From positions 1,982,473 through 2,046,472 of the forward strand of contig CP075528.1 in the NCBI GenBank assembly GCA_025808875.1: DNA of 64,000 nt. Reading direction: 5' to 3'. The number at the start of each line of letters is the position of its first letter. Within the stretch, counting starts at the first letter, position 1. This document shows, in pieces, positions 30,252-39,348 of this stretch. Below the pieces are notes generated by a model, which had not been told where the DNA came from, searched no databases, and saw nothing but the letters and a program-made list of their open reading frames with translations. The translations under genes were made by a program, and so were the position numbers. This stretch comes from Enhydrobacter sp. (GTDB lineage: Bacteria; Pseudomonadota; Alphaproteobacteria; Reyranellales; Reyranellaceae).

Positions 30252-32650
30252 TACCGCCCCAGCGTTTCGGCAACGACAAGTACGGGTGCCCGCACTTGAG
30301 GTTCCGCGACATTGGTCGCGGTGAACTCCAGCTTGTCATACACAGACTTCAGCACCTCGCATTCCTTCTCCCATGTGTTCAGTTTTGTCCATTGTGCACC
30401 CTTGGTCCCACGCTGCACGGCTTGCTCTCGGCTGATCGTCTCGACTAGACGGGCCAGGTGTTCACTGTCGTTCTCGACCGTCCAGCCACTCCCCGACGAT
30501 TCGATCACCTTGGCGATTTCGGGAAGCTTCGTCGCAACAACTGCGACGCCCGATCCCATGTATTCGAACAGTTTGTTCGGCAAACTGTAGATGTAGCTCA
30601 AACAAACCGGCTGACCGATACACAGACCGACATCCCCAGAGCTTGTGTACTTGCGCACTTGATTGGGCGGGACTGCCGGCATGAAGTGAATGTTCGTATG
30701 TTTGTGGGCGTATTCCACTATCAGGCTCTCCTGGGAACCAAATCCAAGGAAGACGACGTGACGATCAGCGCCAACGCGTGCAAAGGCATCGAGGATGACA
30801 TCGATACCGCGCCCTTCATCCAGTAGGCCTTGATAAAAGAAGACCAGCGCATCGGATGGGATGCCGAAGTGTTCGCGAAAGAGGTCGAGCCGCCCGGGAG
30901 CATAGAGTTCTTGCGGCAAGTTGCGGACCACTAGTGGTGAAATTCCAGGATAGCGGGCGGCGTACCACTCCGCTATTTTCGGACTAACCACGACTACAGC
31001 GTCAGCCGAACTGATGAACAATGCCTCAGTAAGCTTGGCCAGCCACCGTCTGGCACCTCTCATATTCAGCGTCTCGGTTTCCAGTTCGTGCGTGTCGTAG
31101 ACCAGTTTCGCCCTGGTCACGCGCTTCAACATCCAGCCCAGTGGCAACGTCGACAGGGAATGGCTGTTCACACAGGCAATCGGTTCATGCCGAAACGTCT
31201 GCATGGTGCGATAGTACCAGGAGATAAAGCGTGCCAGGCGAAGGAACAGATTGCGCGAATTGCGAAATGACGGCCTGATCCGCACGATTTCTCGGCGGCC
31301 GCCCATCGATTGATGCGACGGCGCTGCGCCATCCTGCATGCCGACAATGAATATGCGGTCGAATAGAGACCATTTGTCGAGCGCCTCGGTGATGCGAAAG
31401 ATCCTGCTTTCCCGCGAGATTGGTGACGGATAGATGTGCAGATTGTAACCACCGTTGCGCGGCGCGGTCGTCGTGAAATTGCGCGCTGTTGCTACACGCC
31501 GGGCAATGGCGACCAGCGTCGGCAGTCGCCGCCTGATCCAATTGCTGTTCGGATAGTCGTCGGCGCGACGCGGCGGATTCTCGATGTGTGCCGCGAGCTC
31601 TGCTGGCGTCATCTCGAGCTTCTTCGCCACGTAAGCGAGATCGCGATCGAGTTCGTCGGGGTAGTAGAGCGGCGCGTTCAGCCCGGCCAGGCCCTCGTCG
31701 CGCGTGATCTGGCCCGAAAGGATCAGGTTGGAGAGGTGCGCCTTGCGCTTGTCATACCCGAACCGGCGAGGCAAGTAATGGCGCTGGAAGAAGCGGGTGA
31801 ACTGGGACTCGCCGTGCTTGAACTCATAGGGCTGCCAGCCTAACTCACGCTCGAGCAGTTCCATCGCCCGCGACTTGTGATAGTCGACATAGTTCAGGAT
31901 CGGGATCTGCCGGATGCGGCGTGCGAACGTGTACCACGCGAGGCGCAGCAGGCTCATTCTCGGAAAGGTCTTGAGCTTCCGCGTGCCGAAACGGCGGTGG
32001 ATCGAGGTGAGTAGCCGCAGGTCGACATTGTCCGCCATCCACGCTGACGGCATGACGGCTTCGGTCGCCAGGTTCGATCCGGTGATGATGTGCTTGATGC
32101 CCCGACGCGCCGCCTCGCGATAGAGCAGGGCGCGGATGGCGTGGTCGGTCGGCAGCTCCCAGTTGGCGATGCCTGATTTCAGGAACGCCACCTGAAGGTC
32201 GCGGAACTCTTCCCAGTCGATGACGTGCGTATAGAGATCGATGTCGAGCCGGCGCAGCACGGTCTCGATGTTCCGGACCGCCAGTTCGGTGTTCCAGCCG
32301 TTGTCGAGGTGCACGGCAAGCGGCCGCAGCCCCAGCTCCTTCTTGCACAACCAGGCCACATAGGTGCTGTCGACCCCCCCGGAAACGCCGATGACGCAGT
32401 CGTAGGGCCGTCCGGCGCCGGCCTTGCGGATGCGCGCGACCAGGCCCTCGAGATAAGTCCGCCGGTCGCCGGCCGGCAGATCCTCGCGCATCCTGCGATG
32501 GTAGCCATGGCAGTGATTGCAGACGCCGTGCTCGTCGAAGGCGATCTCGGGGTCGCTGGTGTCCATCAGACACTGGCGGCAGACCTGCCCTTCGTGCTGC
32601 GGCGGACCGAGTTTCGGCGAGCCCGTCACCCCCTCGACACGCGACGCCAT
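30251..32650 (-). CDS. WbpG/PseA-type N-acetyl sugar amidotransferase fused to a family-4-like glycosyltransferase
   Basis: The 799-residue protein is a two-domain fusion. Residues about 20-375 are a PP-loop amidotransferase: zinc-like CRQC (24-27) and CNHC (44-47), PP-loop SGGVDS (90-95), ITGSNLATE and the closing ADDYPNSNWI. Such proteins (WbpG, PseA, LegA) convert a sugar acetamido group to acetamidino using ammonia. Residues about 400-799 are a GT-B glycosyltransferase with YDTHELE, VRNLPQE, LPNKLFEYMGSG and a C-terminal helix. ATG 32650 follows GGAAGGGGA; a TTG 15 nt earlier is less likely. It is divergent from hisH2. Confidence 0.9.
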   Translation of the reverse strand: MASRVEGVTGSPKLGPPQHEGQVCRQCLMDTSDPEIAFDEHGVCNHCHGYHRRMREDLPAGDRRTYLEGLVARIRKAGAGRPYDCVIGVSGGVDSTYVAWLCKKELGLRPLAVHLDNGWNTELAVRNIETVLRRLDIDLYTHVIDWEEFRDLQVAFLKSGIANWELPTDHAIRALLYREAARRGIKHIITGSNLATEAVMPSAWMADNVDLRLLTSIHRRFGTRKLKTFPRMSLLRLAWYTFARRIRQIPILNYVDYHKSRAMELLERELGWQPYEFKHGESQFTRFFQRHYLPRRFGYDKRKAHLSNLILSGQITRDEGLAGLNAPLYYPDELDRDLAYVAKKLEMTPAELAAHIENPPRRADDYPNSNWIRRRLPTLVAIARRVATARNFTTTAPRNGGYNLHIYPSPISRESRIFRITEALDKWSLFDRIFIVGMQDGAAPSHQSMGGRREIVRIRPSFRNSRNLFLRLARFISWYYRTMQTFRHEPIACVNSHSLSTLPLGWMLKRVTRAKLVYDTHELETETLNMRGARRWLAKLTEALFISSADAVVVVSPKIAEWYAARYPGISPLVVRNLPQELYAPGRLDLFREHFGIPSDALVFFYQGLLDEGRGIDVILDAFARVGADRHVVFLGFGSQESLIVEYAHKHTNIHFMPAVPPNQVRKYTSSGDVGLCIGQPVCLSYIYSLPNKLFEYMGSGVAVVATKLPEIAKVIESSGSGWTVENDSEHLARLVETISREQAVQRGTKGAQWTKLNTWEKECEVLKSVYDKLEFTATNVAEPQVRAPVLVVAETLGR

Positions 32651-32717
32651 CCGTCCCCTTCCCAAAGGCTCCGACAGGTTGCTGTAAGCTTGGCCTGCTT
32701 AGTGCGCACCTTGTTGA

Positions 32718-32739
32718 CTTGACGCTGGTAGTTGTCAAG
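32718..32739. promoter_or_regulatory. Inverted repeat in the wbpG-hisH2 divergent gap
   Basis: CTTGAC (32718-32723) and GTCAAG (32734-32739) form a 6-bp inverted repeat with a 10-nt spacer, within the 119-bp gap between the divergent fusion gene and hisH2. It is a candidate operator for a shared control region; the evidence is only its symmetry and position. Confidence 0.3.
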
Positions 32740-32769
32740 CTGACCAAACGGCCACGCCAATCGCACTGG

Positions 32770-33390
32770 ATGCTTCTGATCGTCGACTACGGGATGGGCA
32801 ACGTCAGCGCTATCCGCAACATGCTTTCACGCATCGGCGTGGCGGACGTGGTGATTTCCGGAGATCCGGCCCAGTGCGCCACCGCCGACAAGATTATCCT
32901 GCCGGGTGTTGGCGCCTTCGATGCGGCGGTCCGCAACGTCGAGGAACGAGGCCTGCGCGGCCCGCTCGTCGAAGCGGCGCGGCAGCGCCGGGTGCCGATG
33001 CTCGGCATCTGCCTCGGCATGCAGCTCCTGGCCGAAGGCAGCGAGGAGGGGGGCCTGCCCGGACTCGGCCTGATTGCCGGCGTGGTGAAGCGCTTCGACT
33101 CCGCCGCCTTCGCCAGCCGGCAGCGCGTCCCGCACATGGGCTGGAACGACGTCACCGTCGTCCGTCCCCATCGCCTGTTCGAGGGCAGGGGCGACGAGCT
33201 GCGCTTCTACTTCGTCCATTCCTATCACTTCGTCTGCCGCGACAGAGGCGACGTGATCGGCGAGACCGATTACGGCTACCGGTTCGATTCGGCGATCGCC
33301 CACGACAATGTCGCCGGCGTGCAGTTCCATCCGGAAAAGAGCCACCAGTTCGGCAAGCGCCTGCTCGCCAACTTCGCGAAGGCCACATGA
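32770..33390 (+). CDS. hisH2: HisH-like glutamine amidotransferase of the sugar amidination system
   Basis: The 206-residue class I glutaminase would release ammonia from glutamine for the HisF-like partner. The catalytic Cys lies in LGICLGMQLL and the His/Glu pair in GVQFHPEKSHQFG. IVDYGMGNVSAIRNML is the HisH start. It lies by itself with a HisF paralogue and a WbpG domain, not in a histidine operon, so it is assigned to glycan amidination as in Pseudomonas hisH2. ATG 32770 is the domain start; no good ribosome site was seen, and an upstream TTG remains possible. Confidence 0.9.
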   Translation: MLLIVDYGMGNVSAIRNMLSRIGVADVVISGDPAQCATADKIILPGVGAFDAAVRNVEERGLRGPLVEAARQRRVPMLGICLGMQLLAEGSEEGGLPGLGLIAGVVKRFDSAAFASRQRVPHMGWNDVTVVRPHRLFEGRGDELRFYFVHSYHFVCRDRGDVIGETDYGYRFDSAIAHDNVAGVQFHPEKSHQFGKRLLANFAKAT

Positions 33391-34154
33391 TCGCCGGACG
33401 GATCATCCCCTGCCTGCTCTGGCGGGGGGCGGGCCTGGTCAAGACCGTCCGCTACCGCAACCCGACGTATGTCGGCGATCCCATCAATGCCGTCCGGATC
33501 TTCAGCGACAAGGAGGCCGACGAGCTCTTCCTGGTCGACATCGACGCCACCCGCAAAGGCTACGAGCCGCGCTTCGCCGAGATCGAAGACATCGTCTCGG
33601 AGGCCTTCATGCCGATCGGCTACTGCGGCGGTGTGCGGTCGGTGGATCATGCCCGGCGGCTGGTCCGGCTCGGCGTCGAGAAGGTCGCGGTCAATTCCGG
33701 CGCTCTCGAGCGGCCGGGGCTGATCACCGAGATCGCCGCCGAGATCGGCAGCTCGAGCACCGTAGGGGTGATCGACGTCAAGAAGCCGCTGTTCGGCCGG
33801 CCCGCGGTCTGGTCGCATGCCGGACGCAAGGTCGCCCTCGCCGATCCGGTGGCCTATGCTGTGGAGTTGCAGCGGCTCGGCGCCGGCGAGATCCTGCTGA
33901 GCGCTGTCGACCGCGACGGCATGATGCAAGGCTACGACCTGGATCTCGTCGGGCGTATCGCCAAGGCGGTGGACGTGCCGGTCGTCGCCTTGGGCGGGGC
34001 CGGTTCGGTGCAGGACCTGCGCAGTGCGCTGTCGAGCGGCGCGGCGGGTGCCGCGGCGGGCAGCCTGTTCGTCTTCCACGGAACGCACAAGGCGGTGTTG
34101 ATCAGCTTTCCGAGCCGGCGCGAGTTCGCGTCGTTGCGCGCCCCTACCGGCTGA
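33387..34154 (+). CDS. hisF2: HisF-like (WbuZ-type) partner of the sugar amidination system
   Basis: The 255-residue TIM barrel matches the glycosyl-amidation HisF group: RIIPCLLWRGAGLVKTV, NPTYVGDPINAVRIF, LVDIDATRKGYEPRF, YCGGVRSVDHARRL. True HisF has Asp at position 11 (IIPCLDV); here residue 11 is Leu, while the second Asp (VGVIDVKK) is kept. Loss of the cyclase Asp fits a protein that channels ammonia but does not make imidazole glycerol phosphate. It overlaps hisH2 by 4 nt (ATGA) and overlaps the convergent LuxEC gene by 11 nt. Confidence 0.92.
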   Translation: MIAGRIIPCLLWRGAGLVKTVRYRNPTYVGDPINAVRIFSDKEADELFLVDIDATRKGYEPRFAEIEDIVSEAFMPIGYCGGVRSVDHARRLVRLGVEKVAVNSGALERPGLITEIAAEIGSSSTVGVIDVKKPLFGRPAVWSHAGRKVALADPVAYAVELQRLGAGEILLSAVDRDGMMQGYDLDLVGRIAKAVDVPVVALGGAGSVQDLRSALSSGAAGAAAGSLFVFHGTHKAVLISFPSRREFASLRAPTG

Positions 34155-36639
34155 GCGACACCCAGCGCACAAGACGGTCGAGCGGGAAGACGCCGTCCCA
34201 CGGTGCGGCGAACTCGGCCATCTGGCCGGGCTCGGTGATGCGATCGACGCCGCCTTGGGCAATGGCTTCGGCGACGGCAAGCCGTCGCGCTCCGGGCAAC
34301 GCCAGCCCGACCGCCTGCGTGTCGCGATCGAGATGGCGGGCGATCTGGCCCAGGTCGGAGATCGGCCGCACCAGGGCGCATCTGCCGTAGACCGGCGCCG
34401 GCCGCTCCTCGACCTCGCGATAGAGCACAGACCACTCCAGGCTCGCCGGCGCGAGCACCTCGCCGTTCAGGAAGTGCTGCATGCGGGCACTCTTGAGGGC
34501 ACCGGCAACCTGGCCCGACACGCCGAGTCGCGGGATGCGGCGGTTGGCGGCGGCCATCTGCTCTGCCAGCAGGCGCGCGAACTGCGAGGGCGTCACCTCG
34601 CCGCCGAGTTCGACGAACACGGTGTGGGCGGAGGCGCAGGCCTCCTGGTCGAACACCGAGCAGTCGATGGCCACGCCGCGGGCCGCCCGCCGCGCAAGGG
34701 ACTCATTGGCAAGAGCCTCCCGGCCGACCGCGGCCAGCGACAATTTCGGTCCGAAGACGATGTCGACGCAGTCGTGCCGGCGCGGCAGGGAGGCGATGGA
34801 GCGCACCGCTTCGGCGCCGCCCCAGACGATGCGCGCGTCGGCCATCCGCGACAGCAGCGCGCCGTCGGCCGCATCGTGCGGATACCACAGCGCCTCGATG
34901 CAGTCGGTCAGCACGTGCCCCTTGACCTCGCGGCCCGACGGCGAGGCGTATCGCACGTCGGCGATGGTCGCGAGCATCTCCGGCAGGAGAGGCGACACCG
35001 ACTCAGGGACCTTGACGACGTTGGCGTTCTTGGCCGCGAGCGACAGCATCAGCGACAGGAAGCCGAGCGTGGGCACATTGCCGGCCAGCCAGTGGGCGAC
35101 GATGCCGAGCGGCAGGGCGCGCAGGCGCCCGGCGCCGTGAGCGGCAGGCCGGAACCCATCGACATGGCCTCGCGATCCCCGCAGCGAGGCGTTGACCATG
35201 CGCTGAAAGCCACCTCCCGCGACCAGCCCGGCGACGAACGACAGGCCGTGCGGATGAAAGGCGGCGAACGGACTGTCGGCTGCCGACCAGCGTGCGCAAG
35301 CCACATCCAACACGCCGACGATGTCGTCGACCGGCAGCTTGGTGAGCTCGCGTTGTGCGAGGCGAAGGCGCCGCTCGAGGGCGCCCCAATCCTTCACCGA
35401 TGGCAACGGGCGATCGCCCGCGAACTGCCGATATGCGACGCCACCACCGAAGTAGCTGACGGCCTGCGGCTTGGTCGTCGCCCTCGCCCTATCCATCGAG
35501 ACGCCCGCCGGCACAGGCGGCGCCATCTGCAGCACGATCTTTTCGGCGAGCACGTCGCCGCAGCCGCGCACCTCCGCCGACTTGTGTCGGCCCAGCACCT
35601 CGAAAGTGGTGCCCTGCCGCCCGCAGGGGCAGGTGTCGCGGCCGATGACGCGCACCAGATCGTCGGTGAGCACGGAGTTGCCCGGATAGGAAAGCGGGAC
35701 GAGCGACAGGAACTGGCCGGCGCCGACGTCGCCGTCCGGCAGCACGGCCATGGTCAGGGGATCGCGCACGATGACGTCGGCGAACGCCGGGGCATGCTTG
35801 CAACCGGCCGAGCATTCCAGGTGGAGCGTGCCCATCTGCTCGGTGAAGCCATAGCAGTCGACGATGCGGTCGGGATCGATGCCGAACACGCGCGATGCCG
35901 CCGCCGCGAGCTGCAGGCGATCGACCTTGCGGTCCTCCAGCTTCTTCCAGCCGCCGATGTGCAGGATGGTCGACCCCTCGGGCAACGGGATCCTCCGTCC
36001 GGCCCTGTCGAGCGGCTCGATCAGAGCCGTGTAGAGCAGGAAGGTGAAGCCGATGATGGTGACCGGCTTGCCCTGACTGGCGGCTTGCGCCTGCTCCAGC
36101 GCGCCCTCGTCGAGTGCCACGATGCTCCCGGGACCGAGAGTCAGCAGATGCTTGTACGCCGAGGCGAAGGTCATGAAGCCCAGCATCGCCGCGGCGCGCG
36201 CCGAGATCTCGCCGGTCCGCGCCTGCTCGGGCGGGACGTCACAGACCAGCATGGGGCGGCGCTGCGGGCCGATGAATTTGGCAAGAGTGCTGGCCACCGC
36301 CCGCACCTGCCGCCGGGCCGTCGCCTGGTCGAGCACGACGGTGCTGGCGCGGCCCGAGGTCGCGGACGACGACAGCGAGCGCAACCGCCGCTCCTTCGGC
36401 ACCGAGACCAATTCCTCTCCGGCCTCCTTGAAGTACTGGGCGGGGATGAACGGCAGATCCTCCAGCCGGGCGGGCGGCGTGGCGGCTGGCCAGCCCGTTG
36501 CCTCGCAGATGCGGTCGAACAACGGGCCTGCCTGCCGATGCGCGGCGATGCCTGACACGAGCTCGGCGAGCAGCCGCCGCTCGCGCTCGGCCCGGGGCTG
36601 CGCGAAGGGATCCTCGTCGAACAGCGACCGGTCGGACAT
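34144..36639 (-). CDS. LuxE-LuxC fusion: acyl-protein synthetase/acyl-CoA reductase, RfbN-like
   Basis: The 831-residue protein fuses two enzymes. Residues about 1-370 resemble LuxE acyl-protein synthetase (PFIPAQYFKE, SSSATSGRAS at 90-99, DCYGFTEQMGT near 262, CPCGRQG). Residues about 400-831 resemble LuxC acyl-CoA reductase, with GNVPTLGFLS near 521, KVPESVSPLLP, and the catalytic Cys near 668 in FDQEACASAHTVFVE. The RfbN protein of V. cholerae O1 has the same fused make-up and makes the tetronate aldehyde/alcohol precursor. ATG 36639 is 2 nt after the alcohol dehydrogenase stop; in-frame sequence further upstream is antisense shadow. Confidence 0.9.
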   Translation of the reverse strand: MSDRSLFDEDPFAQPRAERERRLLAELVSGIAAHRQAGPLFDRICEATGWPAATPPARLEDLPFIPAQYFKEAGEELVSVPKERRLRSLSSSATSGRASTVVLDQATARRQVRAVASTLAKFIGPQRRPMLVCDVPPEQARTGEISARAAAMLGFMTFASAYKHLLTLGPGSIVALDEGALEQAQAASQGKPVTIIGFTFLLYTALIEPLDRAGRRIPLPEGSTILHIGGWKKLEDRKVDRLQLAAAASRVFGIDPDRIVDCYGFTEQMGTLHLECSAGCKHAPAFADVIVRDPLTMAVLPDGDVGAGQFLSLVPLSYPGNSVLTDDLVRVIGRDTCPCGRQGTTFEVLGRHKSAEVRGCGDVLAEKIVLQMAPPVPAGVSMDRARATTKPQAVSYFGGGVAYRQFAGDRPLPSVKDWGALERRLRLAQRELTKLPVDDIVGVLDVACARWSAADSPFAAFHPHGLSFVAGLVAGGGFQRMVNASLRGSRGHVDGFRPAAHGAGRLRALPLGIVAHWLAGNVPTLGFLSLMLSLAAKNANVVKVPESVSPLLPEMLATIADVRYASPSGREVKGHVLTDCIEALWYPHDAADGALLSRMADARIVWGGAEAVRSIASLPRRHDCVDIVFGPKLSLAAVGREALANESLARRAARGVAIDCSVFDQEACASAHTVFVELGGEVTPSQFARLLAEQMAAANRRIPRLGVSGQVAGALKSARMQHFLNGEVLAPASLEWSVLYREVEERPAPVYGRCALVRPISDLGQIARHLDRDTQAVGLALPGARRLAVAEAIAQGGVDRITEPGQMAEFAAPWDGVFPLDRLVRWVSLSR

Positions 36640-36641
36640 GG

Positions 36642-37808
36642 CTACCAGGCTTCCTGGAGGTGCCGGGTCAGCTCCTCGGCCGACAGCTCGTAGGGCAGGA
36701 AGCGTGCGATCGGGTCGGCCAAAGCCTGTTCGGCCAACCGGCCGGCGTCTGCCGCGGAGAACGTTGTGCCGGCCCGCGCCACGTCGCGCAGCCTGGTCGC
36801 CAGCCCAGCGCGACCCGGAAGGGTGCGGATCGCATCGATCATTGCCATGGCGTCGGCGAATCCACTGCGGCGGGCGATACCGTCGTAGGCGGCGCGCGCC
36901 GCCGCCGACCGGGCCGCCAGGGAGAGACTGAGCGGCAGCAGGTACCCGACGGCCGCGGCGTGTGCGCCCTGCCATGGGCCCAGTCGATGGGCAACGGCGT
37001 GCGCCAGGCCCACAAGCCGAAGGTTCTGCACCTGCCCCGCATAGTAGGCCGCAATCTGCAGGCGGCTGCGCAGTTCCGGCGTTTCGCCGTTGTCGAGCAG
37101 TTCGGCGAGCGCGCCCAGGATCGTCGTGGCGCTGCTGTCGGCGATGTCGTCGACCAGTGGATTGGTGAGTTTCGAGACACGGCCCTCGAGCGCGTGTGCC
37201 AGCGCGTCGAGCGCCGTCGCGACTGTGAGTCCGACGGGCAGGCTCATCGTGAGACGCGGATCGAGGATCGCGACGTCGGGCAGGAAATCGTGCGTCACAA
37301 CCGGCACCTTGTGGCCGGTCTCGGGATCGGTAATGATCGCGGCCGACGAGCACTCGGCGCCGGTGCCGGCGGTGGTCGGCACTGCCACGAAGCGGGCGAG
37401 CGCCCGCAGCGGCGGCAGGGCGAAGGGACGGGCCAACCGCTCGGCGGGAAAGGTCGGGTGTTCGTAAAGCGCCCAGCAGAGGCGCGCGCCGTCGATGATG
37501 CTGCCGCCGCCGATGGCCACGATCCAGTCGGGACGATACTGCGTGATCGCGTGCACGGTTCCGGCGAGCGCCGGCAGGCTCGGTTCGCCGTGCCAGCTCG
37601 GCGCGAAGCGTTCGAGCTGGAAAGCCGCCGGCAGCGCCCGCCAGCGCTGCACCACCGGGTCCGCGTACGCGCGCTCGCTGGCGACGATGGCCACTCGTAC
37701 GGCCGGCAGCGTTTGCAGGGCGGCCAGGGCGCCTTCGCCGGCGATGACCTCGCCGGGGCCGATCAGTCGCGGCAGCGGCACTCTCAGCCTAAGCACGCGT
37801 CCACCCAT
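36642..37808 (-). CDS. Iron-containing alcohol dehydrogenase, RfbM-like
   Basis: The 388-residue protein is a group III (Fe-ADH) dehydrogenase with WIVAIGGGSIIDGAR, VPTTAGTGAE, DALAHALEG and the His region GLAHAVAHRLGPWQGAHA. It would reduce an aldehyde to an alcohol with NAD(P)H. The start lies 20 nt inside the acyl ligase gene and the stop is 2 nt before the LuxEC start. In V. cholerae rfbM sits in the same operon position between the ligase and the acyl reductase, and the same role is inferred here. Confidence 0.88.
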   Translation of the reverse strand: MGGRVLRLRVPLPRLIGPGEVIAGEGALAALQTLPAVRVAIVASERAYADPVVQRWRALPAAFQLERFAPSWHGEPSLPALAGTVHAITQYRPDWIVAIGGGSIIDGARLCWALYEHPTFPAERLARPFALPPLRALARFVAVPTTAGTGAECSSAAIITDPETGHKVPVVTHDFLPDVAILDPRLTMSLPVGLTVATALDALAHALEGRVSKLTNPLVDDIADSSATTILGALAELLDNGETPELRSRLQIAAYYAGQVQNLRLVGLAHAVAHRLGPWQGAHAAAVGYLLPLSLSLAARSAAARAAYDGIARRSGFADAMAMIDAIRTLPGRAGLATRLRDVARAGTTFSAADAGRLAEQALADPIARFLPYELSAEELTRHLQEAW

Positions 37809-39348
37809 CGCCCGACTGGAAGAGCCGTTGCACGTCGCCTTTGAGGACCTTGCCACTTTCGGCGCGGGGGATCGCATCCACCATTGCAATGCGTTGCGGC
37901 TGGGCAGCGGCATCGAGATGGTCAGCACAGAATGCCGCGACCTCTTCCGCCGTGAGATCGCGATCGTGGCCGACCACGGCAACTGCCACGGCTTCGCCGC
38001 GCAGGCCCTGTGGATCGGATATGCCGGTGACGGCGACATCGGCAATGCGCGCATAGCGGCGCAGGACGTCTTCGACCTCCTTCGCCGAGACCTTGAAGCC
38101 GCCGACGTTGATCTGGTCCTTCAGCCGCCCGGTGATGGTGAGGTAGCCCTCGGAATCGAGCGTGCCGAGATCGCCGGAATGGAGCCAGCCATCGCGGAAG
38201 GCGGCGGCCTGCTCGTCCGGCCGTTGCCAGTAGCCGACCGCGAGATGAGGGCCGCGGATGCGCACCTCGCCCTCCGACCCCGACGGCAGAGGAGCACCGC
38301 TGGCATCGCAGATGCCGATCTCGACCCGCGGCGCGGCCCTGCCGACCGTGCCGTGACGCTCTGCCGGCTCGTCGCGCAGGCGCAGGAAGGTCGAGCGGGA
38401 GGCCTCGGTGAGGCCGTAGTAGATCACGATGTCCGTTCCAGGCAGGGCGGCCAGCACCTCGGCCGCCTGGTCGGGTGGCAGGCGCTCGGAATTGACCACC
38501 ATGCGACGCAGCCCGCCCGCGTTGCGCAGGAACGCCTGGCGATACGGTCCGAGCAACAGGCGCAGCATGGACGGCGTCGTCGGCATGGCGTTGATCTCGA
38601 ACCGGGTCAGCGCGTCGAGCACGGCCTTGAGCGGCCGAAGACCGTCATTGACCCAGACGAAGCCGCCGCACCACAGGGTGCAGTAGGCGTGGCCGAGACC
38701 GAAGCTGTGCGACAGCGGCAAGACGATCGCCTCGCGATCGGCCGCGCTACACCCGAGATAGTCGATGATGTGCGAAAGCGCGCTGCCGAGGCTGCGGTGC
38801 GTCAGGATCACGGCCTTGGGATCGCCCGTGGAGCCGGTCGTGTACATCAGGCAGGCGATGTCGTCGGGGGTGCGGCCGGCGGGTTCGGCAAGCTGCCGGG
38901 CCTCCTCGCCTCGGCGCGAGAGGTCGGCCAGTGACAAAATGGTCCGCTCGCCGCCGGCGCGGGCACCAGCCAGAGCACGCGTGTCGACGCAGATCATCCG
39001 TGCCGTACAATCGCGCGCGATGAAGTCCAGCCGATCCACCGGCGTGCTGCCGGGCAGGGGCACGGAGACGGCCCCCGTCCGCAGGATGGCGAAATGGGTG
39101 GCGAGCTGCTCGGCGGAGTTGTCCGACGCGAGAACCACGCGATCGCCCGGCGCGATGCCGAGGGAACGCAGGACCGTGGCCCGCTGCTCGATCGCGCAGC
39201 CGAGCTGGCCGTAGCTGTACTGGCGGGAAACGTCGGCAAGGGCGGGACGTTCGGCGAAGCGGGCCGCGCGAGCGAGCACCGGCTCGAAAACCAGAACTGC
39301 GTCTCCTGTCGATTCCATTGCCATGTCGCTGCGGTCGCGATCCATCAT
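37789..39348 (-). CDS. AMP-dependent acyl-activating ligase, RfbL-like
   Basis: The 519-residue ANL enzyme has MYTTGSTGDPKAVILTH, YYGLTEASRSTF, HSGDLGTLDSEGY and the C-terminal lysine region RAESGKVLKGD. It would adenylate a short hydroxy acid and load it on the neighbouring ACP or CoA. Its start ATG 39348 overlaps the stop of the acetyltransferase gene by 4 nt (ATGA). With ACP, Fe-ADH and LuxEC it reproduces the rfbK-L-M-N set. The substrate, possibly a tetronate-like acid, is inferred. Confidence 0.88.
   Translation of the reverse strand: MMDRDRSDMAMESTGDAVLVFEPVLARAARFAERPALADVSRQYSYGQLGCAIEQRATVLRSLGIAPGDRVVLASDNSAEQLATHFAILRTGAVSVPLPGSTPVDRLDFIARDCTARMICVDTRALAGARAGGERTILSLADLSRRGEEARQLAEPAGRTPDDIACLMYTTGSTGDPKAVILTHRSLGSALSHIIDYLGCSAADREAIVLPLSHSFGLGHAYCTLWCGGFVWVNDGLRPLKAVLDALTRFEINAMPTTPSMLRLLLGPYRQAFLRNAGGLRRMVVNSERLPPDQAAEVLAALPGTDIVIYYGLTEASRSTFLRLRDEPAERHGTVGRAAPRVEIGICDASGAPLPSGSEGEVRIRGPHLAVGYWQRPDEQAAAFRDGWLHSGDLGTLDSEGYLTITGRLKDQINVGGFKVSAKEVEDVLRRYARIADVAVTGISDPQGLRGEAVAVAVVGHDRDLTAEEVAAFCADHLDAAAQPQRIAMVDAIPRAESGKVLKGDVQRLFQSGDGWTRA

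Noticed and set aside
32770..34154. Histidine biosynthesis genes hisH-hisF
   Set aside because: No other his genes are adjacent, a WbpG domain is next to them, and the HisF copy lacks the Asp at position 11.
34144..36639. Bioluminescence (lux) locus suggested by LuxE and LuxC homology
   Set aside because: No luxAB genes are nearby; the luciferase-like gene at 16225 is an NtaA-type monooxygenase far away, and the context is a glycan locus with ACP and Fe-ADH.
36640..37353. Upstream extension of the LuxE-LuxC frame to 1069 residues
   Set aside because: The extra part overlaps the Fe-ADH gene in another frame and has no domain features; ATG 36639 follows the Fe-ADH stop by 2 nt.
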